Shown here: positions 1-5,897 of the stretch, in pieces
Layout: each line of letters begins with the position of its first letter
How positions within the stretch are numbered: position 1 is the stretch's first letter
Source: Thermotogae bacterium
Lineage (GTDB): Bacteria; Thermotogota; Thermotogae; UBA12178
Assembly (NCBI GenBank): GCA_003641795.1
Contig: QNAP01000107.1
Span: 1 to 6,156, forward strand
Reading direction: 5' to 3'
DNA length: 6,156 bases
Notes under the pieces: model-generated
The model's database searches: none
What the model was told of the DNA's origin: nothing
What the model saw: the letters and a program-made list of their open reading frames with translations, nothing else
Translations under genes and position numbers: made by a program

Positions 1-39
1 CGAAGAGAAAGCGGATACGAATTGTGGCGAACTCCTACC

Positions 40-223
40 AGAATCCCTCATGGTCACACAGCCTCACGAGCGCCGAGTGAGCATCCATACAAAACGACTA
101 CGAAGCCGCATGGATGCGGATGAGAGCGAAGCTGAAGCACGACGCTGAATCTTCGCGTAGGTCGTTTTGTGGATGCGAACGAGGGAAAAAGCGAGTGCTT
201 GCTGTGTGAGTGTGAGGGATTCT
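40..223. repeat. Large imperfect inverted repeat with branched hairpin structure
   Basis: The ends are perfect 11-bp inverted copies (AGAATCCCTCA at 40-50; its complement at 213-223). Moving inward, an 8-bp pair follows (55-62 with 201-208) after a symmetric 4x4 mismatch. Then come a 16-18 bp pair (81-98 with 161-176, a two-base bulge) and a 7-bp pair (99-105 with 151-159, two extra bases). The centre holds a 5-bp hairpin with a 4-nt loop (106-119). A second inner hairpin (126-131 with 151-156) competes with the 99-105 arm for the same partner. The result is a three-way-junction fold on either strand. There is no obvious target duplication outside the 11-bp ends. It could be a miniature transposable element, a structured RNA or a recombination site; I cannot assign a family. 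No convincing coding frame crosses it, so positions 1-246 hold nothing else I can name. Confidence 0.7.
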
Positions 224-246
224 CCACTTCCTCCTCTATGTTATGT

Positions 247-402
247 TCAATGTCCTGAACAATCGCCCTTCCAGAAAGGTAGCTGACATTGCTGGTTGTT
301 ACTGATTTTGGAAGGGAGCTGTTCCAGTCGTTCTTCGATTAATTGCAGCAATTTTTTAATCATGTTTGTGGGTAATCTTTTCAACGACGGTTTAGTGCTC
401 AT
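247..402 (-). CDS. Small hypothetical protein, 51 aa, unrecognised
   Basis: An ATG at 402 is preceded by an excellent Shine-Dalgarno, AAAGGAGG (416-409), with a 6-nt spacer, so the start is well supported. The frame encodes 51 residues and ends in TGA at 247-249. The N-terminal third is basic (Lys at 4, 8, 16, 17; Arg at 9). Residues 14-30 look like an amphipathic helix with alternating Leu/Ile and Glu/Arg/Lys, and the tail carries two Cys (39 and 48), Trp 44 and a terminal His. No signal peptide or membrane segment is apparent. It lies about 135 nt downstream of rsmD on the same strand and 24 nt before the large inverted repeat. I do not recognise the family. It could be a small free-standing protein, or the surviving N-terminus of a longer gene, such as a mobile-element protein, cut short by the repeat region. 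The strong ribosome binding site is the best argument that it is translated. Confidence 0.5.
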   Translation of the reverse strand: MSTKPSLKRLPTNMIKKLLQLIEERLEQLPSKISNNQQCQLPFWKGDCSGH

Positions 403-536
403 TTTCCTCCTCCTTTCTTCAAGGATGATTTGTGATGTTGTACCTCATCCTATTGGAGAAAGGGAGGCTTTTTTCGAACACACTCAGTGTTGGTACTGTT
501 GAACTATGTACGAAAGAGAGGAGCTGAACTTTCATC
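403..536 (-). other. Spacer downstream of rsmD, no clear gene or terminator
   Basis: This stretch separates rsmD from the 51-aa ORF. An ATG-led frame of 38 codons (535-419) begins one base after the rsmD stop, but it has no good ribosome binding site of its own and no recognisable protein character. A weak 5-bp hairpin (AACAC/GTGTT) lies around 475-490. On the minus strand it is followed by A residues rather than U, so it is not an intrinsic terminator for rsmD. The consensus Shine-Dalgarno of the next ORF occupies 409-416. Confidence 0.4.
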
Positions 537-1070
537 CTACCTATGGAAGATCCAGAGCCAGATATCGCCGTACCGACGAATCTCGGCGGAAGGAGGCCGG
601 GGTACTCGTTTCGATTCGTGTTTGCTGGCTTCCAATATCAGAGCCACACGGAAAGGGGGAGTTAACTGCACGAAATTCAAAATTTCCTCAACATAGCCTC
701 CGTTGAAAGGAGGATCGAGAAACATGAAATCGGGTAGATCGTGACTTAAAGCCTTTAAAGCTTTTCTGAAGTCTATCTGCATCACTCTTATCCGTTCCTT
801 CACTCCAAGTGCTCCCGCGTTCTGCAGTATAGCTTTCACAGCTCTTTTTGAGATATCCACCATCGTCACACTTTTGGCACCTCTGCTCAAAGCTTCAAAG
901 CCCACGATTCCACTTCCTGCGAACACGTCGGCAAAGGTGGTGCCCTCCACGTCGAAGACATCGAAGATAGCCTTTCTCACCAAGGAAGGTGTGTACCTGG
1001 TGCGCGAATCATCCACGGTCTTGATCTTTCTACCCTTGAAGAGACCACCTGTTATTTCGAGAAATCCCAC
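537..1070 (-). CDS. rsmD: 16S rRNA (guanine-966-N2)-methyltransferase RsmD
   Basis: This 177-residue protein is a class I SAM-dependent methyltransferase of the RsmD/YhhF family, which methylates the N2 of G966 in helix 31 of 16S rRNA on assembling 30S subunits. The N-terminal ITGGLFKGRKI (residues 6-16) matches the family's RNA-contact strand. TRYTPSLVRKAIF (24-36) is the typical TRPT..RVREALF block, with Tyr replacing the usual Pro. DVFAGSGIVGFEALSRGA (48-65) is SAM-binding motif I, D72 is the motif II acidic residue, and DPPF (119-122) is the catalytic motif IV, with Phe in place of the commoner Tyr. Length is normal for the family (about 180-200), slightly short. The start is GTG at 1070, 5 nt after the recG stop; no other start fits because an in-frame TGA lies 18 nt upstream. 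A weak AGG within the end of recG probably acts as ribosome binding site, suggesting translational coupling to recG. The TAG stop is at 537-539. Confidence 0.93.
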   Translation of the reverse strand: MGFLEITGGLFKGRKIKTVDDSRTRYTPSLVRKAIFDVFDVEGTTFADVFAGSGIVGFEALSRGAKSVTMVDISKRAVKAILQNAGALGVKERIRVMQIDFRKALKALSHDLPDFMFLDPPFNGGYVEEILNFVQLTPPFRVALILEASKHESKRVPRPPSAEIRRYGDIWLWIFHR

Positions 1071-1075
1071 GGAGA

Positions 1076-3421
1076 TCAGCCTACCTCAACGAATTTGAGC
1101 CTTTCACCATACATCTCCACTACCTTTTTGTATAGTACTTGATAGCGTGTCAAATCGGGATCGGACTCGAGTAACTCCAATGCATCCTCACGCGCTTTTT
1201 CTAAAAGTTCTCGATCGGAGAGAAGGTTAGCTACCTTGAACTCGAGAAAGCCGTGTTGTTTGACACCGATGTATTCACCAGGGCCCCTTATCTGGAGATC
1301 GTACTCGGCGAGTTTGAATCCGTCGTTGGTAGAGGCGAATACCATGAGGCGTTCACGAATCTCTTCGGAGAGAGTCGAGCCGACGATGAGGAAGCAGTAC
1401 GATTGCTTGTTACTTCTTCCCACCCTTCCTCGGAGTTGATGCAGTTGTGCCAACCCGAATCTTTCAGGGTGTTCTATCACCATCACCGTGGCATCCGGAA
1501 CGTCTATGCCCACTTCTATCACTGTAGTGGACACCAGCACCTGGTATTCACCATTGGCGAGCTTCTCCATGGCGTCGTCCTTCTCCGCACTGCTCATCCG
1601 ACCGTGAATCAATCCGACCCTGAGATCGGGGAAAACTTTTTGTGATATCTCTTCGTACATCTGGACCGCTGCCTTCAACTCGAGTTTCTCGGATTCCTCT
1701 ACGAGGGGATAAACGATAAAAGCGCGGTTGCCGGCTTCCACTTCTTTTCTCACGAATTTGAAGACCTCATTGGCTCGCTCTTCGTTGACCAGAAGAGTTC
1801 TTATTTGCTTTCTTCCTTTTGGCATTTCACTTATAACGCTCACGTCGAGATCTCCGTAAAGCGTCATGGCCAAGGTGCGGGGGATAGGAGTAGCCGTCAT
1901 AACGAGTACGTCCACCAAGTGTCCCTTCGAGACCAAGGCTTCACGTTGTCGAACGCCAAAACGATGTTGCTCGTCTATGATGGCCAGTCCGAGATTCGCG
2001 AAGTTTATATCCTCTTGTATCAACGCATGGGTTCCCACTACAACATCCAGCTCTCCTTCTTCCAACATCTGTTTTAGGCGCTCCCGGCGCTTGCCGAGTA
2101 TGGCGTGAGTGAGTATATCCACCTTGAGCCCCAGATCCAGAAAATCCTTACTCAGCCTGACAAAATGTTGATGGGCAAGAATGGAAGTGGGAGCCATCAC
2201 TGCTGACTGGAAGCCCGCTTCATGGTTATCCAGTATCGCCAGCTCTGCCACTACCGTTTTTCCCGAGCCAACATCTCCTTGAAGAAGCCGATTCATGGGT
2301 TTTTCAGACATCATATCTCTACGGATCTCTTCGTGCGCTTTGATCTGAGAAGCGGTGAGTTTAAAGGGGAGAGTTTGAATAAACTTCTGAGCGAGCTCGC
2401 CCTGTATCTTTTTCGGGATCCCCCCTTTTTCCTTCTCTCTCATCTTCCTGACGTACAATACCGCCAGCTGCAGATAGAAGAGCTCCTCATAGGCCAACCT
2501 CCGCCGTGAACGGTTCAAGTGGTAAAGGCTGGCTGGAAAGTGCATGCCCAAAATGGAGCGGGGAAGATCGAGCAGGCGTCGTTTGGACAATAGCATTCCA
2601 GGTAATTCGTCAGTAAAGCAACCCGCAAGATGAATGTTCTTCTCCAAGATACGCCGTATCTGCTTTTGAGTGATTCCCGTGGTGAGAGCGTATATAGGTA
2701 CGATCTTGCCTTCCACTTCTCTCTTCTCAACAATCTCGAATTCTGGTGCGTTCATCTCGAGCTGGCCGTAGTAGCCACGCTTGACGACACCGGATGCCAC
2801 TATCGTTGCACCTTTTATCAGCTTATCCTTAACATAAGGTTGATTGAACCATTTCAAAAGCATATGAGAGAAGCCGTCTGACACCACAGCTGTAACGATA
2901 TGAAGTCCGCTGATATCCTTTGCTTCGACATTTTCGATCCGCCCCTTTATAGTGGCTTTCTCCTTTTCCACCAAGCTGGAAATGGGCTTCATGATCCTGC
3001 GATCCTCATGGAGCTTGGGGAAGTAGGTCAAAAGGTCTCCGATGGTCTGAATACCCAGATTTTTGAGGATCTTAGCCCTGTACTCGCCCACGCCCTTGGC
3101 AAACTTAACTGGTGAATCGAGGGGTTTGTTGCAGGGGGAGAGATCAACAGGAGGAAGAAGACAAAGTTCCCTCATCCTGTCTATCATGCCTAAGGCATGA
3201 GAAAGTCTCTTATGCTGACGTTCTCGAGGCAACATAGGTATGGCAAAGACATACTTCAGAAAATCTCTCAGTTTTGAAGCGCAGTCTTCCGAGAGCGTTT
3301 CCGAAATGGAACGAGAGAACTCATCAATTTCTCGAACCACCGGAGCGGGATCTCTTTGCCCTTCCAGTGCCTTTCTCAAAAGTGGTTCGATCTTATCCAA
3401 GAATTCTTCAAGTGTCAGCAC
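1076..3421 (-). CDS. recG: ATP-dependent DNA helicase RecG
   Basis: This 781-residue protein is the superfamily 2 helicase RecG, which remodels stalled replication forks and drives branch migration of Holliday junctions and R-loops. Residues 1-100 form the helical N-terminal extension seen in Thermotoga-type RecG. A helix-hairpin-helix-like segment (107-135) and the OB-fold wedge domain (about 150-235) follow. Helicase domain 1 has Walker A GDVGSGKT (382-389), the DEQH box (483-486) and MTATPIPRT (508-516). Helicase domain 2 has STTVIEVGIDVP (631-642) and the arginine-finger motif QLRGRVGRS (662-670). The TRG translocation motif is IRGPGEYIGVKQHG (711-724). All catalytic motifs are intact. 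The start is GTG at 3421: an in-frame TAG at 3452-3454 rules out a longer product, and AGAGGG (3434-3429) is a moderate ribosome binding site 7 nt upstream. The gene runs straight into rsmD, a common pairing in bacteria. Confidence 0.97.
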   Translation of the reverse strand: MLTLEEFLDKIEPLLRKALEGQRDPAPVVREIDEFSRSISETLSEDCASKLRDFLKYVFAIPMLPRERQHKRLSHALGMIDRMRELCLLPPVDLSPCNKPLDSPVKFAKGVGEYRAKILKNLGIQTIGDLLTYFPKLHEDRRIMKPISSLVEKEKATIKGRIENVEAKDISGLHIVTAVVSDGFSHMLLKWFNQPYVKDKLIKGATIVASGVVKRGYYGQLEMNAPEFEIVEKREVEGKIVPIYALTTGITQKQIRRILEKNIHLAGCFTDELPGMLLSKRRLLDLPRSILGMHFPASLYHLNRSRRRLAYEELFYLQLAVLYVRKMREKEKGGIPKKIQGELAQKFIQTLPFKLTASQIKAHEEIRRDMMSEKPMNRLLQGDVGSGKTVVAELAILDNHEAGFQSAVMAPTSILAHQHFVRLSKDFLDLGLKVDILTHAILGKRRERLKQMLEEGELDVVVGTHALIQEDINFANLGLAIIDEQHRFGVRQREALVSKGHLVDVLVMTATPIPRTLAMTLYGDLDVSVISEMPKGRKQIRTLLVNEERANEVFKFVRKEVEAGNRAFIVYPLVEESEKLELKAAVQMYEEISQKVFPDLRVGLIHGRMSSAEKDDAMEKLANGEYQVLVSTTVIEVGIDVPDATVMVIEHPERFGLAQLHQLRGRVGRSNKQSYCFLIVGSTLSEEIRERLMVFASTNDGFKLAEYDLQIRGPGEYIGVKQHGFLEFKVANLLSDRELLEKAREDALELLESDPDLTRYQVLYKKVVEMYGERLKFVEVG

Positions 3422-3648
3422 ACGTAATCCCTCTGTTCGCTTTGACTTCTCCTAAAATACGAAGGTTTTCCATGTGGAATTTGGTTAAAATCCTCATTGC
3501 ACGGGATCGACCAAAGTTCCCATCCTTGTCTCATAGATGATACGCATATTGCATGAACAGTATACGATCGGATGCTTTGCATACTGGGAACTTTTGGGAG
3601 AGGCCATTGCATCATCATTTACATGATCAATTGGCAACGGCTTTTGTG
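3422..3648 (-). other. Probable structured 5' leader of recG
   Basis: If transcription starts at about 3648, recG mRNA has a leader of roughly 227 nt. It contains a hairpin near its 5' end (3603-3609 with 3628-3635, one bulge, then 3614-3618 with 3623-3627 closing a 4-nt loop) and a longer-range inverted repeat (3511-3522 with 3585-3597). A 29-codon ATG-led frame (3497-3408) runs through the leader and overlaps the recG start by 14 nt, but it has no ribosome binding site. I recognise no known riboswitch or T-box motif. The leader is read from sequence only and its regulatory role is inferred. Confidence 0.35.
3511..3597. repeat. 12/13-bp inverted repeat in the recG leader
   Basis: CCAAAGTTCCCA (3511-3522) is the inverted complement of TGGGAACTTTTGG (3585-3597), differing only by one extra base in an A/T run. 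The arms are 62 nt apart. A further short pairing (TCC near 3523-3525 with GGA near 3570-3572) could extend the stem inward. It could form a long-range stem in the recG leader RNA or be an operator pair. Confidence 0.55.
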
Positions 3649-3654
3649 TTGAAA

Positions 3655-3684
3655 ATTATATCGTATGCCTTGTTAATTCGCCAA
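3655..3684 (-). promoter_or_regulatory. Candidate sigma-70-type promoter for recG-rsmD
   Basis: On the minus strand a perfect TATAAT -10 box (3660-3655) follows a TTGGCG -35 box (3684-3679, 4 of 6 matches) with an 18-nt spacer. The predicted start is near 3648. It lies downstream of the ferritin terminator and upstream of recG, where an independent promoter is expected. Confidence 0.55.
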
Positions 3685-3744
3685 ACAATCCATATCCTCG
3701 CGTTGGAGCACGAGATTTCAGATGGCGACGGTGGCAGTTCTACA

Positions 3745-3772
3745 AAAAAGCCCGGATCTGTCCGGGCTTTTT
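3745..3772. terminator. Intrinsic terminator after ferritin (bidirectional)
   Basis: A perfect 12-bp stem (AAAAAGCCCGGA 3745-3756 with its complement 3761-3772) closes a 4-nt loop. The GC-rich core CCCGGA/TCCGGG is flanked by A/T runs, so on the minus strand the stem ends in a run of six T. It begins 25 nt after the ferritin stop codon, the expected place for the ferritin transcript to end. Because of its symmetry it would also stop plus-strand transcription. Confidence 0.92.
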
Positions 3773-3796
3773 CTCTGTTTTCCCCTCCATGGAAGT

Positions 3797-4291
3797 TTAA
3801 CCTTGTCTTTGTGCCAACTCTCTATCGAGAGTGATCAGCGACCGTCCATCTTCACCGAGGTACTTCAATTTCTGCAAAATCGTATCCACGGAATCTTCTT
3901 CTTCTACCTGCTCGTCGACAAACCATTTGAGCATGCTTACCGTGGCATGGTCACCTTCTTCTTGGGCGAGATCGACCAGATTGTTGATGTGGCTGGTGAT
4001 TTCCTCTTCGTGTCTGAGAGCGCTTTCAAAAACATCGGTGATGGATTTCCTTTCAGCTGGGGGTTTTGCTATTCCTTCTAAGACCACGCGCCCTCTCCTT
4101 TCCACCACGTAGTCGTACAACTTCATGGCGTGTCCAATTTCTTCCTGAGCTTGGATTCTCATCCAGTGAGCTGCACCTGGAAGATTCAAGTCATCTAAGT
4201 ATGCCGCCATAGCCAGATAAAGATAAGCCGAATACAACTCTCTGTTGATCTGTTCATTAAGAGCCTTTTCAACGGTTTCGTTGATCTTCAT
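3797..4291 (-). CDS. ftnA: Non-haem ferritin (FtnA type)
   Basis: This 164-residue protein is a bacterial non-haem ferritin, a cytosolic four-helix-bundle subunit that assembles into a 24-mer cage, oxidises Fe(II) and stores it as a ferric mineral. The ferroxidase centre is complete: E18, Y25, E51, H54 and E95 with Q128, and E131 corresponds to the third-iron (C-site) ligand. W123 matches the conserved Trp of E. coli FtnA. The length equals the usual bacterial ferritin length, and the motif order (NRELYSAYLYL 16-26, QAQEEIGHAMK 47-57, DEQVEEE 126-132) is typical. No haem-binding Met in the bacterioferritin position was noted. The ATG at 4291 has a strong GGAGGT ribosome binding site (4303-4298), 6 nt upstream. 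The gene has its own promoter (4339-4310) and terminator (3772-3745), so it is probably monocistronic, though read-through from the upstream carboxyltransferase gene is possible. I saw no convincing Fur or PerR box. Confidence 0.96.
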   Translation of the reverse strand: MKINETVEKALNEQINRELYSAYLYLAMAAYLDDLNLPGAAHWMRIQAQEEIGHAMKLYDYVVERRGRVVLEGIAKPPAERKSITDVFESALRHEEEITSHINNLVDLAQEEGDHATVSMLKWFVDEQVEEEDSVDTILQKLKYLGEDGRSLITLDRELAQRQG

Positions 4292-4309
4292 TCTTCCACC
4301 TCCACCATC

Positions 4310-4339
4310 ATTATAATATACTCGGTCTATTTTTGTTAA
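4310..4339 (-). promoter_or_regulatory. Promoter of the ferritin gene
   Basis: TTAACA (4339-4334, 5 of 6 matches to the -35 consensus) is separated by 18 nt from a perfect TATAAT (4315-4310) on the minus strand. The predicted start lies only about 12 nt before the ATG, so the leader would contain little more than the ribosome binding site. Confidence 0.75.
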
Positions 4340-4380
4340 GTTTTCAAACCAATATCAAAGACGCGCATTTTATAGTTTCT

Positions 4381-5784
4381 TCAAATGGGGTAGACTCCGC
4401 CTTCAGGGACATCTTCACACAGCTCCTCGAGGATCTCTTCATCAATACCACTTCTGGCGATGTGGCGCTTTTTTAAGAACCGCTTTCCTACCTCGCCCAA
4501 CAGAATGTATATCAGCACGTCTTCCTCCGACGCCGCCAAAACTCCCAGTTCTCTTTTGGCTTCCTCGAACTGTGGTTCCAACAAATCTGCGGGTCTGCAG
4601 TGGATGATCTCCTCACCGCTTAGGATCGTCTCGACGAACTCAGGATCGAGGGGCGCGGGCGGTCTGCCGTAAAAGCCGCGTACATAGTCTCGCACTTCTT
4701 TAATGACCCTCTCATACCGTTTTCCAGTTGCCACGTTCATGATGGCTTGCACGCCGACTATCTGACTCATGGGCGTCACTAAAGGAGGATAGCCGAGATC
4801 CTTTCTCACTCGCGGCACCTCTTCCAAAACCTCGTCGAGTTTGTTTTCCATTCCCATGGATTTTAGATGAGATATCATGTTGGAGTACATACCGCCTGGT
4901 ATCTGGGCGATCAGAACCCGTGGGTTTATGTGCAACATCAGCACATCGGTGTCGCGATGGTCTTGGCGAACTTTCGCGAAGTGATCCTCGAGCTCAAGAA
5001 GTAGGCGCTTTTTCTTCGAGTCTTCCAGGGCATTGGTATAAGAGTAAAGAAAGCTCTCTACAGGGGGTTGAGACGTCCCGCCTGAAAGTGGTGAGATAGC
5101 GGTATCCACCACGTCCGCGCCGGCATCCAAAGCGGCTGCGTAGGCCATCTTTGCAAGTCCAGTAGTACAATGAGAATGCACTTCCACGGGAAGACCGAAG
5201 CGCGTTTTCAGTTCTTTCACGAGTTCATAGGCCGCTTTCGGCGTTAAGAGCCCTGCCATATCCTTCACGCACAGAGAGTCCACACCCAGGTCTACCAATT
5301 TCTGCGCAAACTCCAGATAGTATTCAACAGTGTGAACGGGGCTCACGGTGTACGAGATCGCTCCTTGCACGTGAAGATCCACTTCTTTACTGATCTGGAT
5401 GGATTTTTCCAAGTTTCTTTCGTCGTTAAGTGCATCGAAGACTCGGATCACGTCCAGCCCGTTTTCAGCTGTTTTCTTCACGAAGATCTCCACCACGTCG
5501 TCCGGATAGTTTTTGTAGCCCACAAGATTTTGCCCTCTCAAAAGCATCTGCAGTTTGGTCTTCTTCACCTTGGTTCGGACGCGTCTCAAGCGTTCCCATG
5601 GGTCTTCGTTGAGAAACCTAATACAGGCATCGAAGGTGGCTCCTCCCCACATTTCCAATGCGTTAAACTCCAGCTCGTCAAGCAATTCAAGAGCGGGTTC
5701 CATTTCTTCCGTGCGCATCCGTGTGGCAAGTAAAGACTGATGAGCGTCTCTGAGCGTAGTGTCAGTGAATGTTCTCGTATCCAT
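4381..5784 (-). CDS. Pyruvate/oxaloacetate carboxyltransferase subunit without biotin domain (OadA/PycB type)
   Basis: This 467-residue protein is a carboxyltransferase subunit of the pyruvate carboxylase / oxaloacetate decarboxylase alpha / transcarboxylase 5S family, which moves a carboxyl group between carboxybiotin and pyruvate or oxaloacetate. It has a TIM-barrel carboxyltransferase domain (about 1-275) followed by the conserved PYC/OADA domain (about 290-460). The metal and carbamate site is complete: D13 in LRDAHQS (11-17), K174 in CVKDMAG (172-178), and H203 and H205 in EVHSHCTTG (201-209). These sit a constant 4 residues before those I recall for Vibrio cholerae OadA (D17, K178, H207, H209). 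RGQNLVGY (83-90) and GGTSQPP (235-241, catalytic Thr 237) are also present. Full OadA proteins run to about 590-600 residues with a C-terminal biotinyl Met-Lys-Met. Here the protein stops at 467 with no such motif, so a separate biotin carrier is required. The ATG at 5784 has GGGAGGAGG (5799-5791) 6 nt upstream. Whether it acts in pyruvate carboxylation or oxaloacetate decarboxylation cannot be decided from this window. Confidence 0.93.
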   Translation of the reverse strand: MDTRTFTDTTLRDAHQSLLATRMRTEEMEPALELLDELEFNALEMWGGATFDACIRFLNEDPWERLRRVRTKVKKTKLQMLLRGQNLVGYKNYPDDVVEIFVKKTAENGLDVIRVFDALNDERNLEKSIQISKEVDLHVQGAISYTVSPVHTVEYYLEFAQKLVDLGVDSLCVKDMAGLLTPKAAYELVKELKTRFGLPVEVHSHCTTGLAKMAYAAALDAGADVVDTAISPLSGGTSQPPVESFLYSYTNALEDSKKKRLLLELEDHFAKVRQDHRDTDVLMLHINPRVLIAQIPGGMYSNMISHLKSMGMENKLDEVLEEVPRVRKDLGYPPLVTPMSQIVGVQAIMNVATGKRYERVIKEVRDYVRGFYGRPPAPLDPEFVETILSGEEIIHCRPADLLEPQFEEAKRELGVLAASEEDVLIYILLGEVGKRFLKKRHIARSGIDEEILEELCEDVPEGGVYPI

Positions 5785-5897
5785 TCTCTTCCTCCTCCCG
5801 GGATAGTTTACCAGATGGATAACGATATTCGAAATTCAAATAAAAAGAGAACATGTCTTCTTTAAGGTGTCACGAAAAAGTGGGCCTTCCACATTCA

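Noticed and set aside
1..126. Plus-strand frame open from the left edge to 126
   Set aside because: It is only 41 codons, with Pro/Thr/His-rich composition and no protein character, and its end lies within the palindrome.
40..223. CRISPR array
   Set aside because: The repeated blocks are inverted and unequal in length, with no regular direct repeats or spacers.
61..231. GTG-led minus-strand frame of about 54 codons with AGAGGAGGAA upstream, running through the palindrome
   Set aside because: The translation is low-complexity and Ser/His/Arg-rich and follows the inverted-repeat structure. The purine-rich stretch alone is not enough to call a gene.
472..492. Terminator for rsmD
   Set aside because: The stem is only 5 bp and is followed by A rather than T on the minus strand.
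419..535. 38-codon minus-strand ORF starting 1 nt after the rsmD stop
   Set aside because: It has no separate ribosome binding site, no recognisable features and a composition typical of noncoding sequence. A coaD-like start, often found after rsmD, was looked for and not seen.
1253..1645. 130-codon plus-strand ORF inside recG
   Set aside because: It is antisense to conserved helicase motifs of recG, and its composition is that of a shadow frame.
3415..3618. 67-codon minus-strand ORF in the ferritin-recG spacer
   Set aside because: It has no ribosome binding site, and its Met/Ser/Cys/Trp-rich composition looks random. It lies in the likely recG leader.
5800..5835. Promoter for the carboxyltransferase gene (TTCGAA, 17 nt, TAAACT)
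   Set aside because: The -35 matches only 3 of 6 and the -10 only 4 of 6, too weak to list as a feature.
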